Source: CAHJXG01 sp965277495
GTDB taxonomy: Bacteria; Pseudomonadota; Alphaproteobacteria; Acetobacterales; Acetobacteraceae
Direction: 5' to 3'
Assembly: GCA_965277495.1 (NCBI GenBank)
Contig: OZ255824.1
Span: 3,100,001-3,164,000 of the forward strand
DNA length: 64,000 bases
The translations under genes and the position numbers were made by a program. Below, piece after piece: positions 43,547-51,792 of this stretch (within the stretch, counting starts at the first letter, position 1; every line of letters begins with the position of its first letter). The notes beneath the pieces were generated by a model. The model made no database searches. It was not told the origin of the DNA and worked only from the letters and a program-made list of their open reading frames with translations.

Positions 43547-44133
43547 CGGCGCTTGCCGAACAATTCCAGCCGCAAGGAAATCAGGTCGAACCCAAGCTGC
43601 TCGGCAATCGAACGGATCAGCTTTTCGTGTTCGGCGTTCTTGAACTCCAGCACATGGCCGGTCTCGACGTCGATCAGGTGATGGTGCTGGCCGTGGTCGG
43701 TCGGCTCGTAGCGCGACCGCCCGCTGCCGAAGTCGCGGCGGTGCAGGATGCCCTTCTCCTCGAACAGGCGCACCGTGCGGTAAACCGTGGCGATCGAGAT
43801 GCGGGCGTCGAGCTGGACCGCCCGGCGATACAGCTCCTCGACATCCGGATGGTCCTCGGCCTCGGACAACACGCGGGCGATGACCCGGCGCTGCCCGGTC
43901 ATCTTCAACCCTTGCGCCACGCACAGCCGCTCGATGCTCTGGCCTGCCAGGTCGAACGGCGCTGGCGCTGCCGTCTCCGGACGCGTTGCAGCCCTGGGCC
44001 TCGCGCCACCCAGCCGTGCCAGATCGCTCAATCGACCACTCCGATCCACGGCGCTGGGGGGATCCACGCGCCGAGCCTTTTTTGCGCCCGGGCGGCTATT
44101 GGCGTCAAACACGTTGTGGGGCGCCCCCTCCAT
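43537..44133 (-). CDS. Fur-family iron regulator
   Basis: Up to 198 residues. The winged-helix part has GLKMTGQRRVIARVLSEAEDHP, ARISIATVYRTVRLFEEKG and RRDFGSGRSRYEP, and the metal region reads DHGQHHHLIDVETGHVLEF, without the CxxC cysteine pairs of many Fur proteins, as in alphaproteobacterial Fur. The ~65 residues before the fold are atypical; the start at ATG 44133 overlaps FTR1 and a GTG at 44112 is the alternative. Downstream of the cupredoxin and FTR1 genes on the same strand, so it may be autoregulated with them. Could be Mur or Irr type; no Mn or haem evidence. Confidence 0.85.
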   Translation of the reverse strand: MEGAPHNVFDANSRPGAKKARRVDPPSAVDRSGRLSDLARLGGARPRAATRPETAAPAPFDLAGQSIERLCVAQGLKMTGQRRVIARVLSEAEDHPDVEELYRRAVQLDARISIATVYRTVRLFEEKGILHRRDFGSGRSRYEPTDHGQHHHLIDVETGHVLEFKNAEHEKLIRSIAEQLGFDLISLRLELFGKRRAT

Positions 44134-44947
44134 GGCGTGACGGACGGCCCCGGGGCGCCGCGGCCCGTCCAGCGGCCAGCAATGCAACGAGCGTCAGGCC
44201 ATAGACCGCAAGCTGCAGCCCTGCCGGACGGTCCGTGTAGCCGATCAACGCATGCAGCGCGCGTCCGGCGATGCTCTTTTCGTCCAGCAGGGCCGAGCTG
44301 TTCCAGATCTGCGTGCCCCACGACGGCAACAGGTCGGCCTGGATCAGGAAGCCGGCCGCCTGCGCCGCCATTCCGGCAGCAAGCAGCGACAGCATCACGT
44401 TGGTGACGCGAAAAAGCTGCCGGGTCGGGATGGCGACCAGGCCGCGATACAGCAGGGCCGCCACGCCGCCGCCGCCCAGCAGGCCGAGCACGCAGCCGGC
44501 CGCCAGCGAAATGCCGCCCTCGCCTCCGGCCGCCAGTCCATACATGAACAGCACGACCTCCGAACCTTCCCGCAGGATCGCCACGCCGACCACCACGGCC
44601 AGGGCGAACGAGGTGCGGCTGCCATCCGACACGCTGCGTCCGAGCGCCTTCATCTCGCCGGCCATCTCCCGCCCATGCCGCGCCATCCAGACGTTGTGCC
44701 AGCCGAGCATGACCGCGGCGACCAGCAGGATGCCGGCGTTGAACACCTCCTGTCCGGAGCCCTGCATGGCGTCGCCGATCGCGCCGGCGAATACCGCGAC
44801 CAAACAGGCCCCGAGCAGGCCGCCCAGCACGCCCCCCGTGACCCAGCCCGCCCGTCCGGTCACGTCGCGGGTGGCGCTGAGCACGATGCCGAGCACCAGC
44901 CCGGCTTCGAACACCTCCCGGAAGACGATCAATGCGCTTGCCAGCAT
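44105..44947 (-). CDS. FTR1-family high-affinity iron permease
   Basis: 280 residues, seven hydrophobic segments. The two REXXE iron-binding motifs are visible: REVFE at residues 10-14 and REGSE in VAILREGSEVVLF. FTR1 proteins move ferric iron through the inner membrane after oxidation of ferrous iron by a periplasmic partner. Four bases after the cupredoxin gene, and overlapping fur, in one leftward operon. Confidence 0.92.
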   Translation of the reverse strand: MLASALIVFREVFEAGLVLGIVLSATRDVTGRAGWVTGGVLGGLLGACLVAVFAGAIGDAMQGSGQEVFNAGILLVAAVMLGWHNVWMARHGREMAGEMKALGRSVSDGSRTSFALAVVVGVAILREGSEVVLFMYGLAAGGEGGISLAAGCVLGLLGGGGVAALLYRGLVAIPTRQLFRVTNVMLSLLAAGMAAQAAGFLIQADLLPSWGTQIWNSSALLDEKSIAGRALHALIGYTDRPAGLQLAVYGLTLVALLAAGRAAAPRGRPSRHGGGAPQRV

Positions 44948-44951
44948 GGGG

Positions 44952-45296
44952 CTATTCTCCGGTTGCGGTCAGGACGCCGTGCGCCTGGTCCTGATGGAAC
45001 TCGTCGATGAACGGATAACTTCCGGCGGCAAGCGGGCCAACACGGATCGTGGCCTCGCGCCCGGCCGAGATGACCTTCTCCGCGCCCAGTTCGCGGCTTT
45101 CGAATTCGGCCGGGGTGTCGTCGTCGTTGCGCACGATCAGGATCAGCCGCTTGCCGGCCGGGACCGTCAGTCCGCTCGGAGCGAAGACGTGCCCCTTGAG
45201 GGTGAGGCGGAAGGTTGCCGGGTCGTCGGCCCATGCCGCGCCGGGTACCGCCATCAGCATGGTTAGAACGGCGATATCAGCGAATCGAAGCTGCAT
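44952..45296 (-). CDS. Periplasmic cupredoxin-domain protein (FtrB-like)
   Basis: 114 residues: signal peptide (DIAVLTMLMAVPGAAWA) followed by a small cupredoxin-like domain, FRLTLKGHVFAPSGLTVPAG, DTPAEFESRELG and SYPFIDEFHQD. The Glu/His residues could bind copper or iron. In Bordetella-type ftr and other FTR1 systems a cupredoxin (FtrB) acts with the permease, so it is probably the iron-oxidising or delivery partner. ATG at 45296; the region upstream holds TTGCAA/TGCAAAT repeats and the divergent gene at 45384. Confidence 0.83.
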   Translation of the reverse strand: MQLRFADIAVLTMLMAVPGAAWADDPATFRLTLKGHVFAPSGLTVPAGKRLILIVRNDDDTPAEFESRELGAEKVISAGREATIRVGPLAAGSYPFIDEFHQDQAHGVLTATGE

Positions 45297-45312
45297 AAGG
45301 CGGTTTCCAAGG

Positions 45313-45369
45313 TTATTGCAACCGACTCTCATTTGCATTATCCCAGGCCACTTGCAAGTGGTTTGCAAT
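45313..45369. promoter_or_regulatory. Divergent control region with TTGCAA-type repeats (possible Fur box)
   Basis: Between the divergent cupredoxin (start 45296, leftward) and the 45384 gene, the sequence reads TTATTGCAACCGACTCTCATTTGCATTATCC, then ACTTGCAAGT, a 10-base palindrome (45350-45359), and GTTTGCAATG. On the minus strand GATAATGCAAATGAGA (complement of about 45327-45342) resembles alphaproteobacterial Fur boxes. A Fur gene lies in the same operon, so iron-dependent control is likely; this is a visual match only. Confidence 0.5.
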
Positions 45370-45383
45370 GAGGAGGTCTCGTG

Positions 45384-46247
45384 ATGCGGCAGCGGCGGAC
45401 GACGATGTATGGCGGATTGGCCATTGGGGCGGCCGGGATGCTGTTCGTGGCCGCGCATCCGACCGACGCCGCGCCGGCGCTGCGCCCCGGATTTGCCGCC
45501 GCCATCTGCAACGCGCATTCGCCCCGCCTGGCGCACGCCTATGCGCGCGGCATCGAGTTCGTGCCGCCGGGCGCCATCGTTCCCGTGGCCGACGCCGCCA
45601 TCAGCAACGAGGACCACGCCGAGCTGCTGTTCAAGCTGGGTCTGCTGGAGGGGCACCTTATGGTCGGGCGCGAGCTGATCGACGCCAACCAGACCGAGCT
45701 TGCCTTGCCGCACTTCGGCCATCCGATCCGGGAGTTGTATGACGACATCTCCGGCGAACTGGCGCGGCGCGGCGTCACCGGCTTCGATGGCGAGCTGATC
45801 GCGCTGGAGGCCTTGGCCGCGGGCAAGCCGGCCGATCCGGCGACGGCGGCGCAATACCGCAAGGTGGTCGGCATCATCGCCGCCGTGCGCGCCACCGTGC
45901 CGGCTGGCCTGCTGGACAATGAGCGGTTCATGCTGGGTATGTTGGCAGAGGTCGCGACCATCGCCTCCGAGGACTATAGCGAGTCGATTGAGGGCGGCCG
46001 GATCGAGAAGCCGGTCGAGTATCATGACAGCCGCGGCTACTTGATCTATGCCGACCGCGAGCTGCGCCGCCTGGAAGGGCGGCCCGAGCTGCGCGGCTCG
46101 CAAAACCTCGTTCTCGCGCGGGCAAAGCTTATGGAGATGCGCGCCATCGTCGGCCCGCTGCTGCCGCCGGAACTGCCGTTGAAGTCGGTCGCCGATTACA
46201 AGGTGATCGTCGCCCAATTCAAGCAGGCGTCCGCGCCACGCGCTTGA
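45384..46247 (+). CDS. Unknown exported protein of the iron locus
   Basis: 287 residues. N-terminal signal peptide (YGGLAIGAAGMLFVAAHPTDAAP), then a helical, soluble domain. Conserved-looking His/Glu motifs occur at LLEGHLMVGRELIDANQTEL and LPHFGHPIRELYDDIS, and a negatively charged YSESIEGG segment follows. The helical His/Glu-rich makeup recalls EfeO/imelysin periplasmic iron proteins, but the standard HxxE signature is not clear and I cannot assign it. AGGAGG lies 7 bases before the ATG. Transcribed divergently from the cupredoxin/FTR1/fur operon and followed by a membrane protein gene. Confidence 0.7.
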   Translation: MRQRRTTMYGGLAIGAAGMLFVAAHPTDAAPALRPGFAAAICNAHSPRLAHAYARGIEFVPPGAIVPVADAAISNEDHAELLFKLGLLEGHLMVGRELIDANQTELALPHFGHPIRELYDDISGELARRGVTGFDGELIALEALAAGKPADPATAAQYRKVVGIIAAVRATVPAGLLDNERFMLGMLAEVATIASEDYSESIEGGRIEKPVEYHDSRGYLIYADRELRRLEGRPELRGSQNLVLARAKLMEMRAIVGPLLPPELPLKSVADYKVIVAQFKQASAPRA

Positions 46248-46277
46248 CGTCCGGCCGTACCCCGGAGTGCTGACCGA

Positions 46278-46847
46278 TTGCATGGCGTTTATTCCGATAC
46301 AGCCTTGGTGCTGCCGGGCGACTGGCTGGTCTGGCTGGCCACCAGTTCTGCCCGCATGGCGCTGTATCGGTTGCAGGGCTGGCATGGGCCGCTTCGCCTG
46401 CTGCACCTAGGGGGAACCGCGGTATTCTTCGGCGCAATCGTGCTGCTCGACCTGCGGTTGCTCGGACTGCTCGGCCGCGACATCGCGCTCGATGCGCTGG
46501 CGCGGATCGTGCTGCCGGTCACCCACGCAAGCTTTGTGGTCACGATGGCGTCGGGCGCGCTGCTGTTCTTGTATGACCCGATCCAGACCGGCAGCCATAG
46601 CTGGTTTCTGCCGAAGCTGCTCTTGCTCGGCGCGGCGGTGCTCAACGCGTCGGTGTTCAGCCTGCCCCGGACCATTGGCCTGAAGAGCATCGGCGGCGGC
46701 ACCCTGACCCGGCACGCGCGCCTTGCCGGCGCCTTGTCGCTGATCCTATGGACCGGCGTGATCATGTCCGCGACCGCCAACCACGAGGAACGCCCCTTGG
46801 TGCACGGACGCAGCATCAGCCGCCCCTCGATGAAGGCGCTGGAATAA
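46278..46847 (+). CDS. Four-to-five-pass membrane protein (DUF6644-like), start uncertain
   Basis: Up to 189 residues. Hydrophobic segments occur at approximately 37-60 (LRLLHLGGTAVFFGAIVLLDLRL broken by Gly), 73-94, 105-122 and 145-162. The pattern HxGGTAVFFGAIVLLDLRLLG and ending NHEERP suggest haem-containing or copper-type small membrane proteins of the DUF2214/DUF6644 group. The start TTG 46278 has a poor ribosome-binding site. It is the second gene downstream of the iron-locus regulatory region, so it may be an electron or iron membrane partner. Confidence 0.55.
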   Translation: MHGVYSDTALVLPGDWLVWLATSSARMALYRLQGWHGPLRLLHLGGTAVFFGAIVLLDLRLLGLLGRDIALDALARIVLPVTHASFVVTMASGALLFLYDPIQTGSHSWFLPKLLLLGAAVLNASVFSLPRTIGLKSIGGGTLTRHARLAGALSLILWTGVIMSATANHEERPLVHGRSISRPSMKALE

Positions 46848-46919
46848 AGTCCGCCGAGGGGGATTAACATCCGGGCTTAATGGACTCATGCTGCCGGCAA
46901 TCCTATTGCCGGAGCCCGC

Positions 46920-48782
46920 GTGCCGACTCGACCGCTTCGTACCCACCAGGCTCAGGTGGCCGCCATCGTTCAGGCCATCGCGTCCGGCCAGGCGGACGGT
47001 GTCGCCGACATTCTTGCGGCAGTGACCCCGGGCGGCGGCAAAAGCCTGCTGCCGGTGATTGCGGCCGCGGCGCTGATCAACGCCGGGATCATCGACCGCG
47101 TCTGCTGGGTGGTGCCGCGCGACAGCCTGCGCCTGCAGGCCGAGGAGGCCTTCGCCGACCCGGCTTGGCGCGACGCCTTGAACCATGCGCTGTCCGTGCG
47201 CGCCGCCGGCAACGATCCGGACCCGTGCCGTGGCCTGGCCGGCTACGTCACGACCTATCAGGGCGTCGCCGCCGCCCCGGACCTGCACTTGGCGGAGTTC
47301 CGCCGGCACCGCTATTTGCTGATCGTCGACGAGGTGCACCACCTGCCGGCGCTGTCCGACATGACGCCGGAGCCGCTGCCCGAAACCGGCCCGGACGAAG
47401 CATCCGGTTGGAGCCGCGCCCTGCATCCCATGCTGGAAACGGCGCGGCTGCGGCTGTTGCTGTCCGGCACGCTGGAGCGCGCGGATGGGCGCGGCATCCT
47501 TTGGCTGCCCTATCGCCCGGGGCAGCGGGCGGCGACGCGGGAGGTGGACATGCTCGCGCCCGGCTGGGCCGTGGTCGGCTATAGCCGCGCCCAGGCGCTG
47601 GCCGAGCGTGCGGTGCTGCCGGTGGTGTTCGGTGCCCTGGACGGCGAGGCGCGCTGGCTCGATCCCGAGTTCAAGCAGCCGGATGGATCGCCGGCGGAGG
47701 TGGGGCCGCACCGGCTGTTCAGCCATTGGCCGACCGAGACGACCCGGCCAGCATTGTTCACGGCATTGCGGACCGGCTTTGCCGAGGAGCTGCTGCGGCA
47801 GGCGTTCGACGCCACGCGCAGCCTGCGGGCGCGCCGCCGGGCGGAGCGGGGCGAGGGCAGGGGCCTGGGCAAGCTGCTGATCGTCGCCCCGGACCAGATG
47901 TCGGCCCGGCGCTACCAGGATGTGGTGCGTACCTGGCTGCCGCGTGCGCAGCAGGACAACGTGCGGCTGGCCACCAGCGACGAGCGTGACGCGCGGGAAA
48001 CGCTGGCGAGCTTCCGCTTGCGGGCCGAGCCGACGATCTTGGTCACGGTCGCGATGGCCTATGAGGGCCTGGACGCGCCGGAGGTTGCCGTCGTCGCGGC
48101 GCTGACGCAGATCCGCAGCCGCCCATGGCTGGAGCAGATGGTCGCCCGCGCCACCCGCGTCGATCCGAACGCCGGGCCGTACGCGGCGCAGCGGGCATTG
48201 GTTTTCCACCCGGACGACCCGCTATTCGCCAAGTTCCGGCACCGGATCGAGACCGAGCAGGGCACCCTGGCGCGGACGCCGATCCCGAAACGCCAGAGCC
48301 GGCTGCCGTTTTGGCTGCATGGCCAGGTGAACGAGGCCGAGGCTGCGGATGGCATCGTGCCGCTCAGCAGCAATGCGTTGGCCCTGCGCTATGCGATGCT
48401 GAAGCCTGGCCCCAATTTCGTCGCTGGCGACCCGGCCGGGCAAAGCGAGCTGCTGGAGTTGCCGAGCGTCGCCGAGCGCCGCCTGCGCCGCCGGGTTGGG
48501 GAAATGGTGGCGGCACAGGCGGTCGAGGATGAGGGGGCGCTGCGGCAGGTGCGCGGCCAAGGCGGCTATCACCGCTATAACGCCGTGCTCAAGCGGATCA
48601 TGGGCAAGAGCCGGGCGACGATGACCTTGCAGGAGCTAGAGGCCGCGGTAGGTTGGCTCGAGCGCAACCGGCTGCACGATAGCCTGCATCTGCTGGAGGG
48701 CGACACGCGCTATGCCTGGACGGCGCGGCAGCGTGGAGAGTGGTCCCCTCCTGTTGGCCGCCCGCCCGCCCGCCGCGAGTGA
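46920..48782 (+). CDS. DEAD/DEAH-box superfamily 2 helicase
   Basis: 620 residues. The N-terminus has a HQAQ-type Q motif; Walker A TPGGGKS is at 36-42, DEVHHLP (motif II) at about 137-143, SGTL as motif III, VTVAMAYEGLDAPEVA as motif V and RSRPWLEQMVARATRVD as motif VI. The last ~170 residues are unrelated to known domains. It resembles the free-standing helicases found with mobile or defence systems, but no partner gene is adjacent: before it is a membrane protein gene and after it a candidate sRNA. GTG start at 46920 with GGAG 5 bases before. Role unknown. Confidence 0.85.
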   Translation: MPTRPLRTHQAQVAAIVQAIASGQADGVADILAAVTPGGGKSLLPVIAAAALINAGIIDRVCWVVPRDSLRLQAEEAFADPAWRDALNHALSVRAAGNDPDPCRGLAGYVTTYQGVAAAPDLHLAEFRRHRYLLIVDEVHHLPALSDMTPEPLPETGPDEASGWSRALHPMLETARLRLLLSGTLERADGRGILWLPYRPGQRAATREVDMLAPGWAVVGYSRAQALAERAVLPVVFGALDGEARWLDPEFKQPDGSPAEVGPHRLFSHWPTETTRPALFTALRTGFAEELLRQAFDATRSLRARRRAERGEGRGLGKLLIVAPDQMSARRYQDVVRTWLPRAQQDNVRLATSDERDARETLASFRLRAEPTILVTVAMAYEGLDAPEVAVVAALTQIRSRPWLEQMVARATRVDPNAGPYAAQRALVFHPDDPLFAKFRHRIETEQGTLARTPIPKRQSRLPFWLHGQVNEAEAADGIVPLSSNALALRYAMLKPGPNFVAGDPAGQSELLELPSVAERRLRRRVGEMVAAQAVEDEGALRQVRGQGGYHRYNAVLKRIMGKSRATMTLQELEAAVGWLERNRLHDSLHLLEGDTRYAWTARQRGEWSPPVGRPPARRE

Positions 48783-48863
48783 GTCATAACGGGTTTGTAG
48801 CGCAGTGCAGCAATTTCTAATGCTGGCGGGCTTGCATTTCAGTTGCGGGCCTATCATCTCCGG

Positions 48864-48946
48864 CTTGCGACACCGCGGCTTGCCGCTTTGTTTGCAGGAC
48901 GTTTCCTCCCTAAACTTGGCGGCTCCTTCGGGTGCCGCCTTTTTTT
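48864..48946 (+). ncRNA. Candidate suhB/MmgR-family (alpha-r8) small RNA
   Basis: About 83 nt, no open frame. A GCGGC-TT-GCCGC hairpin (48875-48886) is followed by a single-stranded stretch containing TTTCCTCCCT (48902-48911), and then a strong terminator hairpin with TTCG loop and T7. As I recall, alphaproteobacterial MmgR (suhB, Rfam RF00519) RNAs contain an identical UUUCCUCCCU segment between two hairpins; this suggests an anti-Shine-Dalgarno antisense action. A TATCAT -10-like element at 48852-48857 sets the 5' end near 48864. MmgR limits PHB storage in Sinorhizobium; phaZ is the next gene on the opposite strand. Confidence 0.58.
48918..48946 (+). terminator. Rho-independent terminator with UUCG tetraloop
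   Basis: GGCGGCTCC and GGTGCCGCC pair (one T-T mismatch) around TTCG, followed by seven T residues. It is the best intrinsic terminator in this window and ends the candidate sRNA, not the helicase gene, which stops 135 bases earlier. Confidence 0.88.
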
Positions 48947-49042
48947 GCGCGTGGCGTATCAGCGGTAAGTGGCGAAATCGATACTGGCCTTCTGGGGCCG
49001 CAGGTCATCCGGAGCCCGGGATCTTCCGGACTCCGCCGTCGA

Positions 49043-50251
49043 TCAGTTCGCGGCGATGAACGCGCCGATGCGGGGCAGTATGTCGCTCCGCCACTTGCGG
49101 CCATTGAAGATGCCGTAATGGCCGACGTCGGGTTGCAGGTATTGCATCCGGCGATCCGACGGCACGCCGCTGCACATCGCCTGCGCCGCGATGGTTTGCC
49201 CAGGGGCGGAAATGTCGTCGAGCGCACCCTCGACCGTCATCAGTGCCGTGCTCTCGATCGCGGACGGCGTCACCCGTTCGCCCCGCACCATCATGCGGCC
49301 TTCGGCGAGGTCATGCTTTTGGAAAAAGGTTTCGACCGTTTGCAGGTAGTAGCTCGCAGGAACGTCCATGACGGCGAGGTACTCGTCGTAGAACCGGCGA
49401 TGTGCGGCGGCGCTGTCTTCGTCGCCCTGGACCAGGTGGTCGAACATCTTCCGATGCGCCGCGATGTGGCGGTCCGGGTTCATTGAAATGAACGCGGCGA
49501 GCTGCAGGAAACCCGGGTAGACACGGCGGAACGCGCCGGGGTGCCAAGGCGGAACGGTCGCCGTCACATGCCGTTCAAACCACTCGATGGTATGTTCCTG
49601 GGCGAGCTTGGTGACGACGGTGGGCGCCGCGCGGGTGTCGACGGGACCACCCATCAGCGTCATGCTTCGGGGCTGCGCCGGGTCGTTGCGGGCCGCCATG
49701 AGCGAGACTGCCGCGATAACGGCGGGCGCCGGCTGGCACACGGCGACCACGTGGGTATCGGGTCCAAGGTGCTGCAGGAAGCCGATCACCGTCTCGACAT
49801 AGCTGCCGAGGTCGAAATCGCCGTGCAGCAGCGGCACGATCTTGGCGTCGCGCCAATCGGTTACGAATACCTCGAACCCAGCGTCGACCATGTCCTGGAC
49901 CGTGCCGCGCAGCAGGGTCGCGTGGTGACCGCTCATGGGCGCGACCAGCAGCACTCGTTTTCCAGTCGCGCCCGGCGCCTGAAAGCGCAGCAGCCGGACG
50001 AAGGGGCGGTCCAGTTCGACCGCCTCGTGCAGCGGTTCATCGGCGCCGCGGCTGACCTTGATGTTCCAATCGGGCTTGCCGCGCGGGCGCAGCACGTCGT
50101 TCGCAACGTCCGCCCAGGCGACCGCGGCGCGGGTTCCCCAGGTGAACGCGTCCGGCCCCGGTGTCGAGCGCAGCATGGAGCTGGCAGCCCGGGCCCACAC
50201 GCGGGCGGGCAACAAGGCAGCAGCAGCGGCGTCGTGGAAAGCGTAGATCAT
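49043..50251 (-). CDS. phaZ: Intracellular polyhydroxybutyrate depolymerase
   Basis: 402 residues of the cytoplasmic PhaZ family, which degrades intracellular poly-3-hydroxybutyrate granules to hydroxybutyrate oligomers. Cys172 in VAVCQPAPAV is the nucleophile in the lipase box of this group (Cys instead of Ser), and an aspartate and histidine follow (VEGALDDISAPGQT; VGHYGIFNGRKW). The N-terminus has the family's FTWGTRAAVAWADVAND-like segment. It is convergent with the sRNA gene. Start ATG 50251; no obvious ribosome-binding site. Confidence 0.92.
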   Translation of the reverse strand: MIYAFHDAAAAALLPARVWARAASSMLRSTPGPDAFTWGTRAAVAWADVANDVLRPRGKPDWNIKVSRGADEPLHEAVELDRPFVRLLRFQAPGATGKRVLLVAPMSGHHATLLRGTVQDMVDAGFEVFVTDWRDAKIVPLLHGDFDLGSYVETVIGFLQHLGPDTHVVAVCQPAPAVIAAVSLMAARNDPAQPRSMTLMGGPVDTRAAPTVVTKLAQEHTIEWFERHVTATVPPWHPGAFRRVYPGFLQLAAFISMNPDRHIAAHRKMFDHLVQGDEDSAAAHRRFYDEYLAVMDVPASYYLQTVETFFQKHDLAEGRMMVRGERVTPSAIESTALMTVEGALDDISAPGQTIAAQAMCSGVPSDRRMQYLQPDVGHYGIFNGRKWRSDILPRIGAFIAAN

Positions 50252-50300
50252 AGATGTGGTGTCTCACTTTAGTTTCGTTGCGGCTAGAGGATCGTTGGAG

Positions 50301-50732
50301 CTAGTCACTTCGCCGATCGGGTGCAGGGAGCGGCGAAAGCAGGTCGTCCTGCGCCGGCGGCGACGGCCTCTTTCGCGGGGCAGCCGCGCCGCGCAGGCGA
50401 AGCAGCTCATCGAGCATCCGGTCCATCGTCTGCCAAATCGGCTCGTCGGCAATCCGTTCCTTCATAATCAGCCGATGCGCAGCGAGCGTCACGTTCAGCG
50501 TGCCCCGCGTGGTCTCGGGCCGGGCGGAGCGCATTTGCACCAGCGCCTTTTCCACCTCGTCCTGAGGCAGCGCCATCGCGGCGGCGATCGCATCCGGTTC
50601 GGCGCCCGCCCGGCGCATGCGGCGCGCCTGGCTTACTTGCTTATCCGAAAGTGCGATCGTCGGACGCAGCAATTGGGTGCGGCGGGACATCTCTCCCGAT
50701 CCGCTGCCGGGCGCCTTGCCTTTGAATGCCAT
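50301..50732 (-). CDS. Hypothetical DNA-binding-like small protein
   Basis: 143 residues. QLLRPTIALSDKQVSQARRM followed by RRAGAEPDAIAAAMALPQDEVEKALVQM looks like a helix-turn-helix. The C-terminal half is a charged stretch rich in Arg and Pro. No family is recognised. ATG 50732 or a second ATG at 50690. Lies upstream of phaZ in the same direction with ~50 bases between, so it may be a co-transcribed regulator of PHB metabolism; that is only positional inference. Confidence 0.6.
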   Translation of the reverse strand: MAFKGKAPGSGSGEMSRRTQLLRPTIALSDKQVSQARRMRRAGAEPDAIAAAMALPQDEVEKALVQMRSARPETTRGTLNVTLAAHRLIMKERIADEPIWQTMDRMLDELLRLRGAAAPRKRPSPPAQDDLLSPLPAPDRRSD

Positions 50733-50762
50733 TAAAACTCGGGCGTCATTATGTGAACGCCA

Positions 50763-51581
50763 TCATCCGCCCCGCAAACTGATCCCGCCATCGACCGGCA
50801 GGCATACGCCAGTGATATAGGAAGCCTCGTCGGACGCGAGGAACACGGCTGCGTGCGCAACGTCCCAGCCCGTGCCCATGCGGCCCATCGGGCAGGCGGC
50901 GTTGCGGGCGCGGACCATCTCGTCGGCGGCCGCATACTGGCCGGCGATCTGCTGGTGGATCAGCGGCGTGTTCATCAGGCCGGGCATGATCGCGTTGGCG
51001 CGGATGCCCTGGGCGGCATACTGCATCGCCAGGCTGACGGTAAGCTGGTTCACCCCCGCCTTGGCCGCATAATAGGCGGCGTAGGGATAGCCGGTCCATC
51101 GTATGGCCGCGATGCTGGAAATATTGACGATTGCCCCCTTACCCTGTTGCAGCATGACCGGAAGGACGTGCTTGCAAGCCAAGAATACGCCTTTGAGGTT
51201 GAGATCGAGTAAATGGTCCCACTCGGCCTCCGGCAGTTCGACCGGGCCGCCCATGCCGGCATGGCCGACATTGTTGTGCAGCACATCGATGCGGCCATGC
51301 CGGCGCATGGTGTCCGTCACGGCCTGCGCCACGCTGTCCGACCGGGTGACATCCGCCGCCAGCGCTTCGCACGCGAGGCCCTCGGCGTGGGCCAGGTCCC
51401 GCGTGGCCTGCGCCGCCGCCAAGTCGCGGTCCACGGCCACCACCATCGCGCCCTCCCGCGCATAGGCCACCGCGGCGGCGTTGCCGTTGCCCCAGCCCGG
51501 CCCGGCGCAGCCCGCCCCGAGCACCAGCGCGACGCGGCCGGCAAGTTTGCCCAAAATTACGTCTCGATCCCATTCATGCAA
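50763..51581 (-). CDS. Short-chain dehydrogenase/reductase
   Basis: 272 residues of the classical SDR type. NAD(P)-binding begins VALVLGAGCAGPGWGNGNA at residues 17-35, an unusual extension of TGxxxGxG; HNNVG, the serine in NISS (155/156), Tyr170 and Lys174 in AAYYAAKAG form the catalytic site. NAIMPGLMNTPLI follows. The start is uncertain: TTG at 51581 or at 51554 (no clear site for either). Substrate unknown. Confidence 0.85.
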   Translation of the reverse strand: MHEWDRDVILGKLAGRVALVLGAGCAGPGWGNGNAAAVAYAREGAMVVAVDRDLAAAQATRDLAHAEGLACEALAADVTRSDSVAQAVTDTMRRHGRIDVLHNNVGHAGMGGPVELPEAEWDHLLDLNLKGVFLACKHVLPVMLQQGKGAIVNISSIAAIRWTGYPYAAYYAAKAGVNQLTVSLAMQYAAQGIRANAIMPGLMNTPLIHQQIAGQYAAADEMVRARNAACPMGRMGTGWDVAHAAVFLASDEASYITGVCLPVDGGISLRGG

Positions 51582-51792
51582 GCAAGCCTATGCTAGGCGC
51601 AGGTCCTGCCGCGCCACGTTATAAAAATCTTAACGCCTGTCGTGCATGTTTGGCTGCCGACAGTCAATTTAGCTGGCGGCGCGATGCCGCCTGACCGCTT
51701 CGTTACGTTTAGCAGCACATTACGGATAGGAAAGCGGCGTTGCGCCCGCTAGGACCTAGCACTAACCTTGAGGCCGCAGGGGAGACTATTCG

